64,000 nucleotides of DNA from Capniomyces stellatus. Its lineage: Eukaryota; Kickxellomycota; Harpellomycetes; Harpellales; Legeriomycetaceae. The notes beneath the pieces are model-generated. The model searched no databases. It was not told the DNA's origin and saw only the letters and a list, made by a program, of their open reading frames with translations. Shown one piece after another: positions 47,163-58,945 of the stretch (positions are counted from its first letter, which is position 1; each line of letters begins with the position of its first letter). Location of the stretch: assembly GCA_001661515.1 (NCBI GenBank), contig LUVW01000045.1:159024-223023 (forward strand). The letters are read 5' to 3'. The translations under genes and the position numbers were made by a program.

Positions 47163-49149
47163 TCAAGGATAAATAGTCATTTCTTGATCGTGGTACCATG
47201 CTTGGCTAACCATATGGAAGGCAGATTTATTGCTGACAAGTTTTTCTAGATACTTGTACCCTGTCGAGTCTGCATAAGGAATCCCGGTTTTCGGATGAAT
47301 GTATTTGGCAGGTTTGCCGGATATTGGGCAAGTGTTTGCTTTGTTTATCGATTCTAAAATAAGCGGCATTCAGTGGGTTTTATAAGTAAAAAAAAAGAAT
47401 AGCAAAAAGACGGCTTCAGTATTTTAGTTTGTAAAAAGTAAAAGAAGAAAACAGCTATAAATGCCCAATTAGAAGTGTATTTCAATAGTGTATTTCGATA
47501 GTGTATTTATGTAGCAGGCTCATAGTAAGCGCTTGTAAATGCTAAGGTTAAGGCGTTCTGTTACCTGGCTTGGTCCACTTTTTAAACCGGACTTCAGATC
47601 CATCGTTTGAGCTTAGAGTCAAAACTGTTTTAGACACTTTCATCTCGCAGTTATCCCTTCCCCCAGAGTTTGGTTTGCCCGACTCTACAACTTCAATATC
47701 TGTGAACGATCTGACTCGGATTGAGGGAGAATTCATAACCACTTTTTTGCATTTCATCGAGTTTAGGCTACTCTTAAGCAGCTCTTCCTCAGCCTTCAGC
47801 AGAGTTTTCAGAGACTCGATATTCTCGATCTCTGTTAGCTTCGCTTCTTCCAACAACTGAGCCTGCGAAAGTGGCGGTTCAACGGGTTCTTGCACCCTGT
47901 CCTTCCTAATACTTTCAGTGAACACTTTCATCTTTTCGCGTTCCTTGAACAGTGATATTGAGTCAATGGCCTTCTTAACCGTTCCGGATCGCGACGAAAC
48001 CCTTACCGCAGTCTATATTCCAGCCGCAAACACTGTTATATAACATTCGCCTACAATGCAAAATCTCTTAAATAGAAACTTTACATCTGGTCAATTTTTA
48101 TATTTGTTCAACTCTAAATACCAAAATCAATACCAATACATTCTATTTAAATTATATATAAATATATGTATGTATGTATACAACTTGCATCATTAGACCG
48201 AGTCTTCTTTATGGCCCTGTCTTTGGGCTTGTTCAAGGTGTTTTGGTTTGCAAACTTGGGTGTAACTTTCATCTTTTTTAGCCTCCTTCTTGCTTTCTAT
48301 TTCAAAAAGAAAAGCAATGCAAAGCAAAGCAAAACATTTTACTCGTTATAAACGCCACATTTATCTCCAGAAACCACACACAAAAACTAAAACGCAAGGT
48401 ACAACAAAACACGAAACCATCCTACTAACCCGTCTTTCCTCCTTTTTCAACAACTCTTCAATCTTAAGTGACACTTCTGCAGAGGCAGCCTCTACCTCAG
48501 AATCGGTTTCTTCAAAATCCGAATCAATTATATCGGCATCTTTAGATGCATCGCCTATTTATATTCATTAATAAGGTTATATGCTTATTCACCAACACAG
48601 ACACTATTTCCAAATATCCGCCACCCACTCCATACACCGACAAATGTATAGACATGGGAAAGTCATTTGAGTCAAGTTTTTTTTTTTTTTTTTGGTATTA
48701 ATTCCATAAAATTGCCAANAAAAAAAAAAAAAAAAAAAAAAAAAAAAGAAGGGTGGGGAGTAAAAGCTAGAGCTACAAACTGCCGTTCAATCGTACACCT
48801 TATTGAATTAATCCCACAAACAACAGAAAAATAAACAATGACATAGAAAGACATGCACAAAAGACACTTTTATATCCAAACCAGTCTTAAAGATACAAAT
48901 TCAACAATAAGCACACATTCTTACTATCAAAACTGAACTCATTTTCATCACCGCTATCGCCGTATGCTTGCTCGCCCTTTTTCTCGATTTCCTTTTCAAT
49001 CAACTTTAACAATCTATCAACATATTTTTACCCAAACATCAGAAACCCTTCCATTTACAATATCATTCAAAGAATCAAAGCAATATCAAACCATTAAACT
49101 TTTCTAACTTTGCTCCTGCATTTTCTCGTCGTGGCCTTGAAGTATTCAT
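47163..49149 (-). CDS. VPS72/SWC2 (YL1) subunit of the SWR1 chromatin remodeller
   Basis: YL1/Swc2 binds the H2A.Z-H2B dimer and helps SWR1 deposit H2A.Z. Six exons on the minus strand, 49149-49109, 49013-48925, 48554-48430, 48296-48189, 48012-47565 and 47353-47163, join in phase to give about 333 aa. The N terminus has the YL1 features: a basic start with RPRR, LLKLIEKEIEKKGEQ and the acidic DENEFSFD ... IIDSDFEETDSE histone-binding stretch. A basic block (KARRRLKKMKVTPK) and a helical KEREKMKVF segment come next. The last exon is the YL1_C domain: CPISGKPAKYIHPKTGIPYA. Intron 4 begins GCAAGT. Intron 2 contains an unresolved base at 48719 between poly-T and poly-A. Confidence 0.9.
48677..48750. 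repeat. Facing poly-T and poly-A runs with an unresolved base
   Basis: A T17 run and an A28 run are separated by about 26 bases, with N at 48719. The tract lies inside VPS72 intron 2 and probably marks an assembly or polymerase-slippage problem. Confidence 0.75.
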
Positions 49150-49893
49150 TGAGTAATAGAAAGTAAAAAAAACAATTTGTCAGTTGGTTTATCAAAAAGG
49201 AATGAATCTTTAAAGTTGAATTTGGATTTATAGTTCAAACAAGGATTAAGGGATTCTCAGCCAAAACCAGTAAAAATAAATAAATAACCAAAACACTGGA
49301 ATGTAAGAAAGCAAATATTCGCTAATCAAATATGCCCCTTTTTTTATAAATAAATTGTAAAGAAGCTTGAGGCAGTTTAAATAGATCATGAATTCCGTTT
49401 GTACCATATAATCGGCCATAGAAGTAAGGGGAATATAATGTAGGTGATAGAGTTAGAAAGATAGATAGTGGTGTTGGTTGGAGCAGTAACAATAGAGTTT
49501 AGGTTAACAGTTTAAGTTTGACAAGCGACTAGTAAAATGACAATACAAACAAAAGTACAGACACATTAACAGAGTTACGTGCGTTCCCAGTTGCGGCGAC
49601 TGGCTAGTAGCTAAGTGTACTCTTGTAAAAACTTGACTGCTCGAGCAACATGAACATTTCAAAGCTAAACCAAAATCAAACCAAAACCAAACCAAAATCG
49701 AATAAAAATCGAGTACATATAAACAGTTAACCGCAACGGTTTAACTAAGAGAATTTAGGTGTCATCGTGTTCATGTATTTTGTTCAAATTTTTTATATTA
49801 AAAGTATAGCGTGATAGAGCCAAAATAATAAAAGTCAAGATAGAGAGAAAAGGCAGAATAAAAGTTGTAGAATTTATACAATTAAACAGAAGC
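49150..49893. other. Intergenic spacer between VPS72 and CSTF2-like gene
   Basis: AT-rich with AACCAAAA repeats at 49670-49700. It holds the upstream region of VPS72. No gene seen. Confidence 0.5.
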
Positions 49894-51745
49894 TTAAAAC
49901 TGGGGCATATTTGATGAAAATTGGGATCTCTACAATAAAAATAAAAAACAGAGAAATTTAGTTAGTAAATAAGCAAATAAACAAAGAAGGTCAAGTGCGA
50001 TGGTAAAAAAAATTCAAAGTGAAGAATAGATGGAAAGAGATATATTACCAAGTTTAGAATCTGGATCCGCTGGTCTTGAGGAAGCTGGGAGATCTGGTCA
50101 GGGGTAAGACTCATAACTTGCTGTAGGATCTGTGCTTGCTGGATCGCTTGTAGATCGGGAACTGGGCGCGAGAAAAGAAGAAATAGCAACAGGAAAAAAA
50201 ATTAATAAAAAATAAATAAATAAATAAAAAATAAATAAATATTTAATTAATAAATAATTAAATAAACAATTAATAGAAAATGTTGAATTAATAGAAAAAA
50301 AGCACTTACTTTGGTTCTGAACCTGGGGCTGGAACTGGTTAGAGTTGTATTGAGGTTGGTTAAAGGAACCAGGAATCTGAGGGGGCGGAGGGATGGGGTT
50401 GGGGTTGGGGTTGTTGAGAGAAGAGTTTTGGAGCGAAGGAGCCAGGATTCTCTGGATAGAGTTCGCATCAACCATTTTGAGTTCTACCATAGTGTGAAAT
50501 AGCGCATATGTCATTTGCGGGTTTTGGGATAAAATAGATCTGGTTTGGTTCAAGTCTTTGATTGATGAGTCCTTGACCTGGCTAAGCAGCTCAGTTCGTT
50601 GCTGAACACTAAAAGACGATATCATCTCGGCTATCGCTGCTGTGGATGGCACATTTGGATCGGCTTGCTGAACGTGTGGCTCATCTCTTGCCATTGAATT
50701 TGGCCGTACATTTTGGCCACCAGCAACCTATTTATATACCCATTCGTTTATTTATTTATTTATAATTATTTATATTCACTGATTATTTATTTGTTTATTT
50801 ATTTATATATTTATTTATATTCACTGTTTTTTCGTTGACGTTTAAAAAAAGGCCTATTCGCATATAACCAACATAATTGTATTTGGGTTTTTACCTGTGT
50901 CGGTTTCTTGTAGTTTGTTGGATCGGCATAGTCCAACCTAATCTTTCTTCCATTCAGTTCTAAATCCTGCAGTAAAAACACAAAAAAATAAAAATTTATA
51001 AAAGAGTAGAACAGATATTTTGCTCTCTCAAAATGTCAAAGCAACGTCTTGACAAACACGTTTTAGAACTCGTTCATGTCCAGAGAGTGTGCTAACAACT
51101 CTCGATTGTTTATACTTAGGAGTAGGTACAATCGTAAATAGTACGTATATCAATGCATTCAGGTTTATATTCACTATTCACTATTCCCAATTCCTATTAT
51201 ACATCAATCTATAATTTCGAATCGCACTATTCGCGGTTTCTGCATCTGGATACTCGCAAAAGCCGTATCCTTTGGGCTTTCCTGTTTCTCGGTCAAATAT
51301 AAGCCTATTCCGTTTCATTTCAATTTGAACTTTTCTTAACTTTTCTATTGTTGGAGGCGTATCTTATCTTTTCTTGCAGGTTATATTTTCACTTTTCCTC
51401 CCCAGCTTGAACAATAAGCCATACGTCTTTTACTATTGAAACTCTGGGATAGTAAAAGTTGATATATTCTTACTTGAAATCTACCACAGGCCCAACATCA
51501 CTAAATATATCCTTGATTTGCTCTTCTGCCATATCAAATGGAAGATTTCCAACTAAATTCATTTATTTTTAAACATTAGTACTTTTCTTGTTCTTTTTTT
51601 TTCTCCAACCTCGTTCCAGCCAGAAATGGTTTCGCACCACCTTTCTTTTCTTTGAACAAAGAATATTTCCCCCTTTTCTTTACTCGAATATTTATAAAGC
51701 TTAATTCAATCAGTTCTCACCAAAGACTACATTTGAAGGTCCCAT
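49894..51745 (-). CDS. Cleavage stimulation factor subunit, CSTF2/Rna15 type
   Basis: RNA-binding subunit of the mRNA 3'-end cleavage machinery. Minus-strand exons: 51745-51721, 51552-51474, 51304 to about 51211, 50966-50895, 50727-50310, 50161-50049 and 49929-49894, giving about 280 aa. The RRM (residues about 5-85) has RNP2 [29 protein letters not shown], and RNP1 [11 protein letters not shown], ending [11 protein letters not shown]. The hinge that binds CstF77/Rna14 follows (RILAPSLQ region). The C-terminal three-helix domain reads [20 protein letters not shown]. The 3' end of the third exon is unclear: the only nearby GT (at about 51212) does not keep the frame with the next exon, so a micro-exon, an unusual donor or a sequencing error is needed. 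The other junctions are in phase. Confidence 0.85.
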
Positions 51746-52358
51746 CTCGACTGTTTTGCGGTTTAAATTGATGTTTGGTAGGTTTGGCAAACTTGCAGGG
51801 TTTGTTTTATTTGTACACTATTGTAAATGTATGTATTCTGTGAGTTCAGTAACTACGTGTTTAAAATGTATATTCTCTTTATTCAAAGTGAGGAAAGAGG
51901 TTAACTTTGAATTATTGGATTTTTTTTTTACATTCTAGACGCTGAAATTGTATTTTATTTTGTTTTTTTAGCACATCGGACTTTACTTGGAATTATTATA
52001 TTGACTTTGTTTACTAATGTAGAAAAAGAAAAAGAAATGGAAAAAAGGGAAAAAAAGTTTGGATAAAGCTGGCCATTTGGATTATAATTCCAGCAACCAA
52101 TAAGCCGAGTATGGCAAGAAATTTTTACTTGAAAATCGGGATTGTTGTACTTGGCCAAAAGTAAAAAAAAAAAAAATAGAACAATTTGGCAGCAAAAAGC
52201 CGCAGTTTGCTGATTACGAAAATAAGAAATAGGAAACGGCACTGCTATAACACGGAATTCAGGGTTAAATTCGTTGACAATTTTATCCACACCTTCTAAA
52301 GGCGATTGATCTTTAAACTAAACAGCAAAGAGATCGAACACCATAGCAAATACATAGG
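51746..52358. other. Divergent spacer, CSTF2-like gene / KAE1
   Basis: About 600 AT-rich bases between two divergent start codons, presumed to hold both promoters. No coding signal. Confidence 0.5.
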
Positions 52359-53731
52359 ATGTATAAATTAATCACGATAGGATTTGAGGGCTCAGCAAAC
52401 AAATTAGGAGTAGGAATCGTCGAGCACACGTACGACAGGGAGATAAAGTTGCAAGTTGACAAGGAGTTGGAGTTGATTCCTACAAATGTACAGGTTCTTG
52501 CAAATGTTCGAGATACTTATAATCCGCCAGCAGGACAGGGGTTTCTTCCAAAAGACACCGCAGCTCACCACCGCGATTGTATTATTCGACTAACAAAAAT
52601 GGCTTTGGAGGAGGCAAAACTTAGTAGCAAGGATATCCAGGCAGTTTGCTACACTAAAGGTACCTTTATAGTCTACTTTTTATGTTAATGAAGACTAGAG
52701 GGAGAGTGGGGAGGTTGAATATAGAGCTTTTAAACACTGGTAAAAATAGGGCCGGGAATGGGAGCACCGTTGGTATGTGTTGCGGTTGTAGCTAGAACGA
52801 TTTCTCAGCTCTGGGGGGTTCCATTGGTTGCGGTGAACCACTGTATTGGACGTAAGTAATAGCCGGTTGGGTTTTGCTTGTTTAATGTATCGAGTATTAA
52901 AAGAGTATAATGAAGGCGTTATAAGAGTATTGTGAGGGTATTATAAGGATATTGAGATATGATGAGATACGACAAAACTGTAGATATTGAGATGGGAAGG
53001 GCGATAACAGGGGCGAATAATCCTGTTGTGCTGTATGTCAGTGGAGGAAACACACAGGTGATAGCATATTCGGAGAACAAGTAAGTTTGAGGCAAAGAAT
53101 GGATATAAAATGAAATTGAAATTAAATGGAATTAAATGGGATTAAATGGAATTAAATGGGCGTGTATAGATATAGAATATTTGGAGAGACGCTTGACATT
53201 GCAATTGGAAACTGTCTTGATCGATTTGCGCGGATTCTTATGCTGAGCAACAGCCCGAGCCCTGGTTACAACATTGAGCAAAAGGCCAAGTTGGGAACGC
53301 AGCTGGTTGAGCTTCCATATACAGTGAAAGGAATGGACGTTTCGTTTTCAGGAATTTTGTCCTCAGTTGAGAAAATATTCAAAAGCAAAAAACACTCTGC
53401 TGAGGATCTGTGTTTCTCTTTGCAAGAAACTTTATTCGCCATGCTTGTTGAAATCACCGAGCGTGCCATGGCCCACGTTGGTAGTCAAGAAGTGCTGATT
53501 GTAGGAGGTGTTGGCTGCAACGAGCGTTTACAGCAGATGATGTCAATTATGGCTGCCGAACGCGGCGGTAAACTTTTTGCCACCGATGAGCGATTTTGCA
53601 TCGACAATGGAATCATGATTGCTCATGCCGGTGCCCTCGCCTACTCAAACGGCTACTCTACTTCAATCAAAGACAGCTGGGTTACTCAGAGATTTAGAAC
53701 CGACCAAGTCTTTGTCACTTGGAGAGACTGA
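52359..53731 (+). CDS. KAE1: tRNA N6-threonylcarbamoyladenosine transferase Kae1/OSGEP (KEOPS)
   Basis: Kae1 transfers the threonylcarbamoyl group to A37 of ANN-decoding tRNAs within the KEOPS complex. Four exons, 52359-52659, 52750-52851, 52984-53080 and 53170-53731, give 353 aa (human OSGEP 335). Exon 1 opens [17 protein letters not shown]. Exons 1-2 carry [18 protein letters not shown] and GPGMGAPL. The iron-binding His pair is in NHCIGHIEMGR, split across the exon 2/3 boundary, and [12 protein letters not shown] follows. Exon 4 has [20 protein letters not shown], the [10 protein letters not shown] loop and the metal-ligand Asp in [13 protein letters not shown]. It is the cytosolic/nuclear form, as no mitochondrial leader is present. 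All splice sites are GT-AG. Confidence 0.95.
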
Positions 53732-53813
53732 GTTTCTCACAACGCTTGCACATCAAGCTATAATTCTCATGTACTCTTTTTCATCAACATGTTTTTTTTT
53801 TATCTCCTTTTAT

Positions 53814-53980
53814 CTTTCTTTATTAAAATACCACTATTTCTTTTCTTTATTAAAATACCACATCCCCTTTTATTTATTAAAATACCACCTCCCCTTTTAT
53901 TAATAAAATACCATTATCGCTTTAATTAATGAAATACCACCTCCCCTTTTCTTTATTAAAATACCACCACATCTTTTATT
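53814..53980. repeat. 29-30-bp tandem repeat between convergent genes
   Basis: About six degenerate copies of TTTATTAAAATACCACctcccctt-type units start 83 bases after the KAE1 stop codon. They may contribute to the 3' ends of KAE1 and the converging uS13m gene. Confidence 0.8.
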
Positions 53981-54251
53981 GCTCGCTGTTTCTCTACCCA
54001 AACAAAATAATTAATAATAGAATATTAGAATATTAGATTCGATCTGCCTCCGTTTTCCTCTTAATCGTCTCCACCCTCTGCTATCTGCTAGATTTTTCTA
54101 CTTTTTCAAATAGCTCTCAAGTGCCGCATGACGCTCTGGTACCCTACAAGTTATAAAATTCACATACTTTCTTGTTTAATTCCTTTTATTTTATTTTTTG
54201 TTTCCTTTCTCTGATCCAGGCTTTAAGCTCCAAATCAAGTAAATCCATTTC

Positions 54252-54620
54252 TTACGTCGAGTATTTCCTCAGTAGCTTTCCGTTAAGCTTCTTGGCCGTT
54301 TTGCTGTTATTTCGGGTCTTTTGTCCATGCACTGGCAAGCTCATTGCATGTCGCTTTCCTACATATGATCCTATCCTATTTAACCTCTTGATGTTGTTTA
54401 TTGTCTGACGTTGCAAATCGTTTTCCAAAGTCATGTTTGACAAAATCCCCGAAAGCTGATTTACTTGTGTCTCCGTTAGTTCATGCAACTTGCACTGCTT
54501 ATGGATCGACATTTGCGAACATATCTTTTCTGCCGAGGTCGCCCCGATTCCATAGAAATACCTCAATGCTACCGAAACAATTTTTTGATCTGGAAGATTT
54601 ACCCCTAATAAATGAATCAT
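54252..54620 (-). CDS. Mitochondrial small-subunit ribosomal protein uS13m (Sws2)
   Basis: This single-exon ORF encodes 122 aa, close to bacterial S13 (about 118). It starts MIHLLGVNLPDQKIVSVALR and has the helix-turn-helix entry YFYGIGATSAEKIC. The family's RLNRIGSYVGKRHAMSLPVH and GQKTRNNSKTAKK follow, matching the bacterial RGLPVRGQRT region. The bacterial-type C terminus, rather than the longer cytosolic uS13/S18 form, marks it as the mitochondrial protein. There is no clear cleavable presequence, as is common for this protein. It converges with KAE1. Confidence 0.93.
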   Translation of the reverse strand: MIHLLGVNLPDQKIVSVALRYFYGIGATSAEKICSQMSIHKQCKLHELTETQVNQLSGILSNMTLENDLQRQTINNIKRLNRIGSYVGKRHAMSLPVHGQKTRNNSKTAKKLNGKLLRKYST

Positions 54621-57460
54621 CGTTCTCTACTGTATTATCTTGTTTTTTTCTCTCCCTCTTTTTTTCTGCTTTACTGTTGCAGCTTTACTGTTGCAGCTAT
54701 CCGTTTGATTTAGAAGGTTTAAATATTAGGCTGTAAAGTCAAGATGCTTTAATGCTATTGTTTACTTTGGCTTTTGTTTTTCTATAGTTTATTTCTAATT
54801 TTTTTTTTTTTTTATAAACTCGATTGAAGTTTTAACTAGCCCTTTTAAAAAAGTTGCAATGAAATCTTGTAAATGATTTTAAATTGGACAAGTCTGACAC
54901 TCCACTTATCCCGAGCTTGACTGTTTGTCTATCTGTCAATTTTCTTAATCCAATATTAGTTGATAAAAATTCGAGCGATAAACCTAATAATTTTTTTTTC
55001 TTCAATTTACCATACAACCATATCCAATTGGTTCAAGAGTCAGCTTTTGAATTTTTTTTTAATGACCCTGATTCGTTTTGCTCACTAGAATCAACTAAAG
55101 ACTCGGATCTTTTTTATTTAACGATAAAGAGTAAATATCGAAACGACGGAGCCTGAGGTTGAAGCAGGCTTTGAAGACAACATTTCCAATTAAAGCCCAG
55201 ATTGCTTAGCAACTGGGTCAAATCATTTGACTTTTGGTGTACTTGACACATACATCTTCGTGCTCAACCAGTCTGATCTTCTTGGAGTCACTTTAATCAT
55301 ACAAGTCACTGCGTTAATAAAACGTGTTCTACTTTCCCACTTTGTTCACATTGCCATCGCCTTCATAAATATGCTTGGTTTAAAAGGAAATGCAAATCTG
55401 GTATTAGTGCAGGTTATACTTGATATAAGATTATTAAATGATCAGGTTTTAGGCGGATCTGAACTCAATGGAAAATTTTGAATCTTGAAAACATACACTA
55501 CACGTCTCGGTGAAAACTAAATACTGCTGAAGAATATTATTAATCACGAGCTCAGTAATAACCAAAATTATATGCCCTAATAAAAATTCACTATCTGTAA
55601 ATTGTTAACCCAAACGAACTTTGATAGACTATTTGTTTGTTTAGCAGCAACTTCTCTGTTGTATAAATAGCTATCAAAAAACAAAACTTGATCCAGTAAA
55701 AACTTTTATTTTTGATTAAACAATCTGGGGTTTGACTAAAAGAAGAAAAAAAGAGGCGATTTCCCTGATATTCTAGGAGCCGAGGTCAAGCTAGTGTCAG
55801 TTGTATAACCCAAAGCAAGCCTAAGTTGCAGCAAGCCCCGGATTCTGCACACTGAAATAGTTGTTTTTCACCCATGCCGACAATATGTGTCCAACTTTGT
55901 TGTATAGCCTAGTTTGTTAGATATCTTTTGTCTATTATCCGTGGTGTTTATAGATACTTTATTTTTACTTTTTCCAACGCAAGTTTTGAGAATAAAGCAT
56001 CCGTGACTAAGTTATTAGTGCACAGACCGAGTATTTCTCTCTTTAATAATCGGATTGTGTCTAATAAACACGCAAATAAGCTGATGCTATTAGCTGATAC
56101 ATTATGACTAGTTTAGGGGTATTTTTTTTTTTTACTTTAACAAAGAACATAGTTTTACTATTGTAATCAAAGGAAGGTCAAATCCGAAGGTGATCTCTGT
56201 TTGCTTTTCAGAATATCGATCCACTAGAATGCATCATATTCTGTTGGCGTTCGCAAGATGTGATTAGCAAAAAAAATAAAAAAGTAGAATTAGGTCAAAT
56301 TCACAACATTGAAATAGAGACTAGTACAAAGTCAACCCCTATTTTACCTGAGCCCATTCACATAAAAAAAATTGACGCGTGGGCAGATTTAGTATCATAG
56401 GATTTGGCGCGGTTTTATTTCTATTTTTAGCAATTGTTAGTATTAGGTTCGAAATATTGAAAAAAATATAAAAATAGTGATCTGCGTTGGATTCAAGCAT
56501 CAAACTCGCTGCTGCAATTGGCAATGATGCTGCAAGAAAGAACACAAGTCTAGATAAGCTAATGTGTGTTTTGGTTTATAGTCGGTCGCCATTTTATTTC
56601 TTTACTTGATTCGATTGTTCGGCCAATTGAAATCCGCGTTATTAGCTGTAAGTGATTTGTTTTGTTATTAAGAAAAAATATGTTCGATAAATTAGCGCAG
56701 AGTACATGTCAATAAAAATACAGTCGCAATTATAGAGCAAGCAAAGGGTATTCGTTGGCAGTGTTTTCTTTATGCTGAATCAGATTTTCAAAACTGACGC
56801 AAAATCCATAGCTAAGTAGTGAGAAGCATTATAAACCAAAGAAAAAACACGCATCAATTTTAAACAGCAGGAAAAAGAAGGAAAATGCCCTCGAATTGGG
56901 GAAAACTCACTAATTCTGAACATCCAATAGGATAAAAAACAGGTTTAATTAAGAGGGTTCGGTTACAAGACGCTTATTTAAGCTAAAGTGAGATTGTTCA
57001 ATATATACTAATAGAGAGGGCGAATTAGTAGCAGATCAAAAAATATTCAGCCAAATGACCACATATTCAGTGCTAGTAGGCTAAACCAAGCTAGTTTTGA
57101 CGTGATACTATTAGTAATAAATACGAATTAGAAAATTTCATACCATAATAAACGACACACAAATGGCAAAATCAATAAAGCACAATTAAATACAGTTAAA
57201 ATTAAACAAACAGACAAGAATTAGAGGGTTGAATATGGTAGGAAATATTAATTAAAATATAAATATAAACAAGCATGGATGTAGCAGGTTATATTGCTAA
57301 TATAAAGGGTACAGTTCTGGAATTTGTTTGATCCCAAAAACAAAAACAATAGCACTAAACCCTTAATAAGCTTGCATTTTATCCAAATCGGTCCAGCGCC
57401 CATCTTTTGTTATATAGTACTTTTAAAAACAAGCAGCCTTATTCACCCAACATTTGTAAT
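54621..57460. other. AT-rich intergenic region
   Basis: Contains several ORFs of 60-90 codons (for example 54884-55156 and 55227-55481, plus strand) with no recognisable family, no intron signals and overlapping alternatives on the other strand. I do not call genes here. Confidence 0.45.
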
Positions 57461-58513
57461 ATGTATCACCCATTTTTTTACATATTTCCAGAGAATTTCA
57501 AGACGCAGATTCAGTGTGCAAACGAGCATGGCGAGTTTGAGCCTGCAAACTTATCTGGCAGCAGAAAGGAGAGGCGCCGAGGCAGCATGAACAAGAAAAG
57601 CGTGAATCAGTGCGACAAAGGTATAAATAGCACGTTGAGAGCCCAATATACAGACATAAAGTCATACACCGAGGCAGAGGTTGACCTGGAGCTGCTAAAG
57701 TATGTAACACACAGCAAAAACAGTCTAGGCTTGGATGAAAGAGCCCAAGTGCCGTGCACCGGCAAGATTAGCAAAAGAACAGATCGAGAGGGACCTTTTA
57801 GCAAAAGGGTTGGGTTAGGCAAAAGCAAGGATGTAGGAGGTAGAAGCACAGTTCCGTTCTCCAGCAACATGTTGCATTTGGAGCTGCAACAGATTGGCAG
57901 ACCAAGGAATAAACTAGCGGACACAGCATTGAGTCAAGAAAGAGCAGAGTTTGCGGTATGCAACGAGGATAGTGGTGTAATGCAGGTAATTGGCAAAGAT
58001 AGATCAGAGGTAATACCAAGCATCTACTTGGATCTAGTTGTTTGTCTTTTAGACGAGCTGTTTAGCGAAGCCAAAGCAAACAGCAAGTTGTATGACAAAG
58101 CCAATATTCACAAAAGTGTAATGAACAACATCAGGTCATCAATAGCAAAGGTGCTAAGGTGCCTAAGAATTGACCTTACAACCAGAACCTTTGCAGTAAT
58201 ATACTTGGAGCGGTTGCTAAAGTTGCAATCCAAACCTAGAAAATACTCTGGGTTTGGCATTTACAAAACCTTTCTAGGCTGTCTGATTATAGCAATCAAA
58301 ATGGTGTCCCCAACCAATGATAGCAGGAAGGACTTGTCAATTGAGAAGGTCAGCAAAGCGTGTGAGCAAATCTACTCAACACATGTCCTAAGCAGGGCTG
58401 AGCGGGATCTAATGATGATATTGAACTACAATTTGTGGGTTAGCTCATACCAGATTCTAGAATTCAAAAACACGTATCCTGATACTCTTCCAAACACCAA
58501 GAACAGCTATTAG
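57461..58513 (+). CDS. PCL/PHO80-type cyclin
   Basis: From the first in-frame ATG the protein is 350 aa. A first intron ending TTTCCAG at about 57490, with a 5' exon near 57275 (MDVAGYIANIK), is possible and would change the first residues. The N-terminal half (to about 200) is basic and low in complexity. The cyclin box spans about 205-335: IYLDLVVCLLDELF, DLTTRTFAVIYLERLLKL, the helix IYKTFLGCLIIAIKMVSPTND, and LSRAERDLMMILNYNLWVSS. These match Pcl-type cyclins that activate Pho85/CDK5-like kinases and control polarity, cell-cycle entry or nutrient responses. The single cyclin fold and its place at the extreme C terminus are typical of this subfamily. The partner kinase is not in the window. 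Confidence 0.82.
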   Translation: MYHPFFYIFPENFKTQIQCANEHGEFEPANLSGSRKERRRGSMNKKSVNQCDKGINSTLRAQYTDIKSYTEAEVDLELLKYVTHSKNSLGLDERAQVPCTGKISKRTDREGPFSKRVGLGKSKDVGGRSTVPFSSNMLHLELQQIGRPRNKLADTALSQERAEFAVCNEDSGVMQVIGKDRSEVIPSIYLDLVVCLLDELFSEAKANSKLYDKANIHKSVMNNIRSSIAKVLRCLRIDLTTRTFAVIYLERLLKLQSKPRKYSGFGIYKTFLGCLIIAIKMVSPTNDSRKDLSIEKVSKACEQIYSTHVLSRAERDLMMILNYNLWVSSYQILEFKNTYPDTLPNTKNSY

Positions 58514-58755
58514 CCGCGACTTTACATATTTTATACCATGTACTATCCACTATATACCTTTCGATTTATCTGTATTATTATTATATTCATAGCATATAGC
58601 GTTATTAAAACTAGAAGTTTGTATATCTATTTATTTTTATGTGGTTTATTAGCAACAGAATCAACACAACAAAACATACAATATCAAACAATATCAAACA
58701 ATATCATAAAAGTGTTATAAAGCACTGTGCTAATTTGATATGTTAAATGACTCTA
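58514..58755. other. AT-rich spacer downstream of the cyclin
   Basis: No gene seen. Confidence 0.5.
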
Positions 58756-58945
58756 TTAGCCAACACCCCTTCGATCAATTAGTTCGTCCGTACCCGATGG
58801 GCATTGGTTCAGGGAGATTGGTGCTACTTTAAGCCTGGACAGGATCAAGTAATGGGTGTTTGTGGATGGCCTCCAAAAACGATGCTGTTGCCAGCACCGT
58901 CTTGGCGCCGAGGGTGTCATGATTCTTGAGAATCTTGGCGGTTGG
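58756..58945 (-). pseudogene. GC-rich relic of a protein C terminus
   Basis: A patch near 50% GC stands out from flanks well below 35%. On the minus strand it reads KILKNHDTLGAKTVLATA then SFLEAIHKHPLLD. After a one-base frame change it continues SRLKVAPISLNQCPSGTDEL to a stop at 58756. A TAA lies directly upstream, so the fragment has no start. The reading is protein-like, but I cannot name the family. It is probably the eroded 3' end of a lost gene. Confidence 0.45.

Noticed and set aside
54884..55481. Plus-strand ORFs of 84-90 codons downstream of uS13m
   Set aside because: Competing frames on both strands, no conserved motif and no splice structure. Probably chance.
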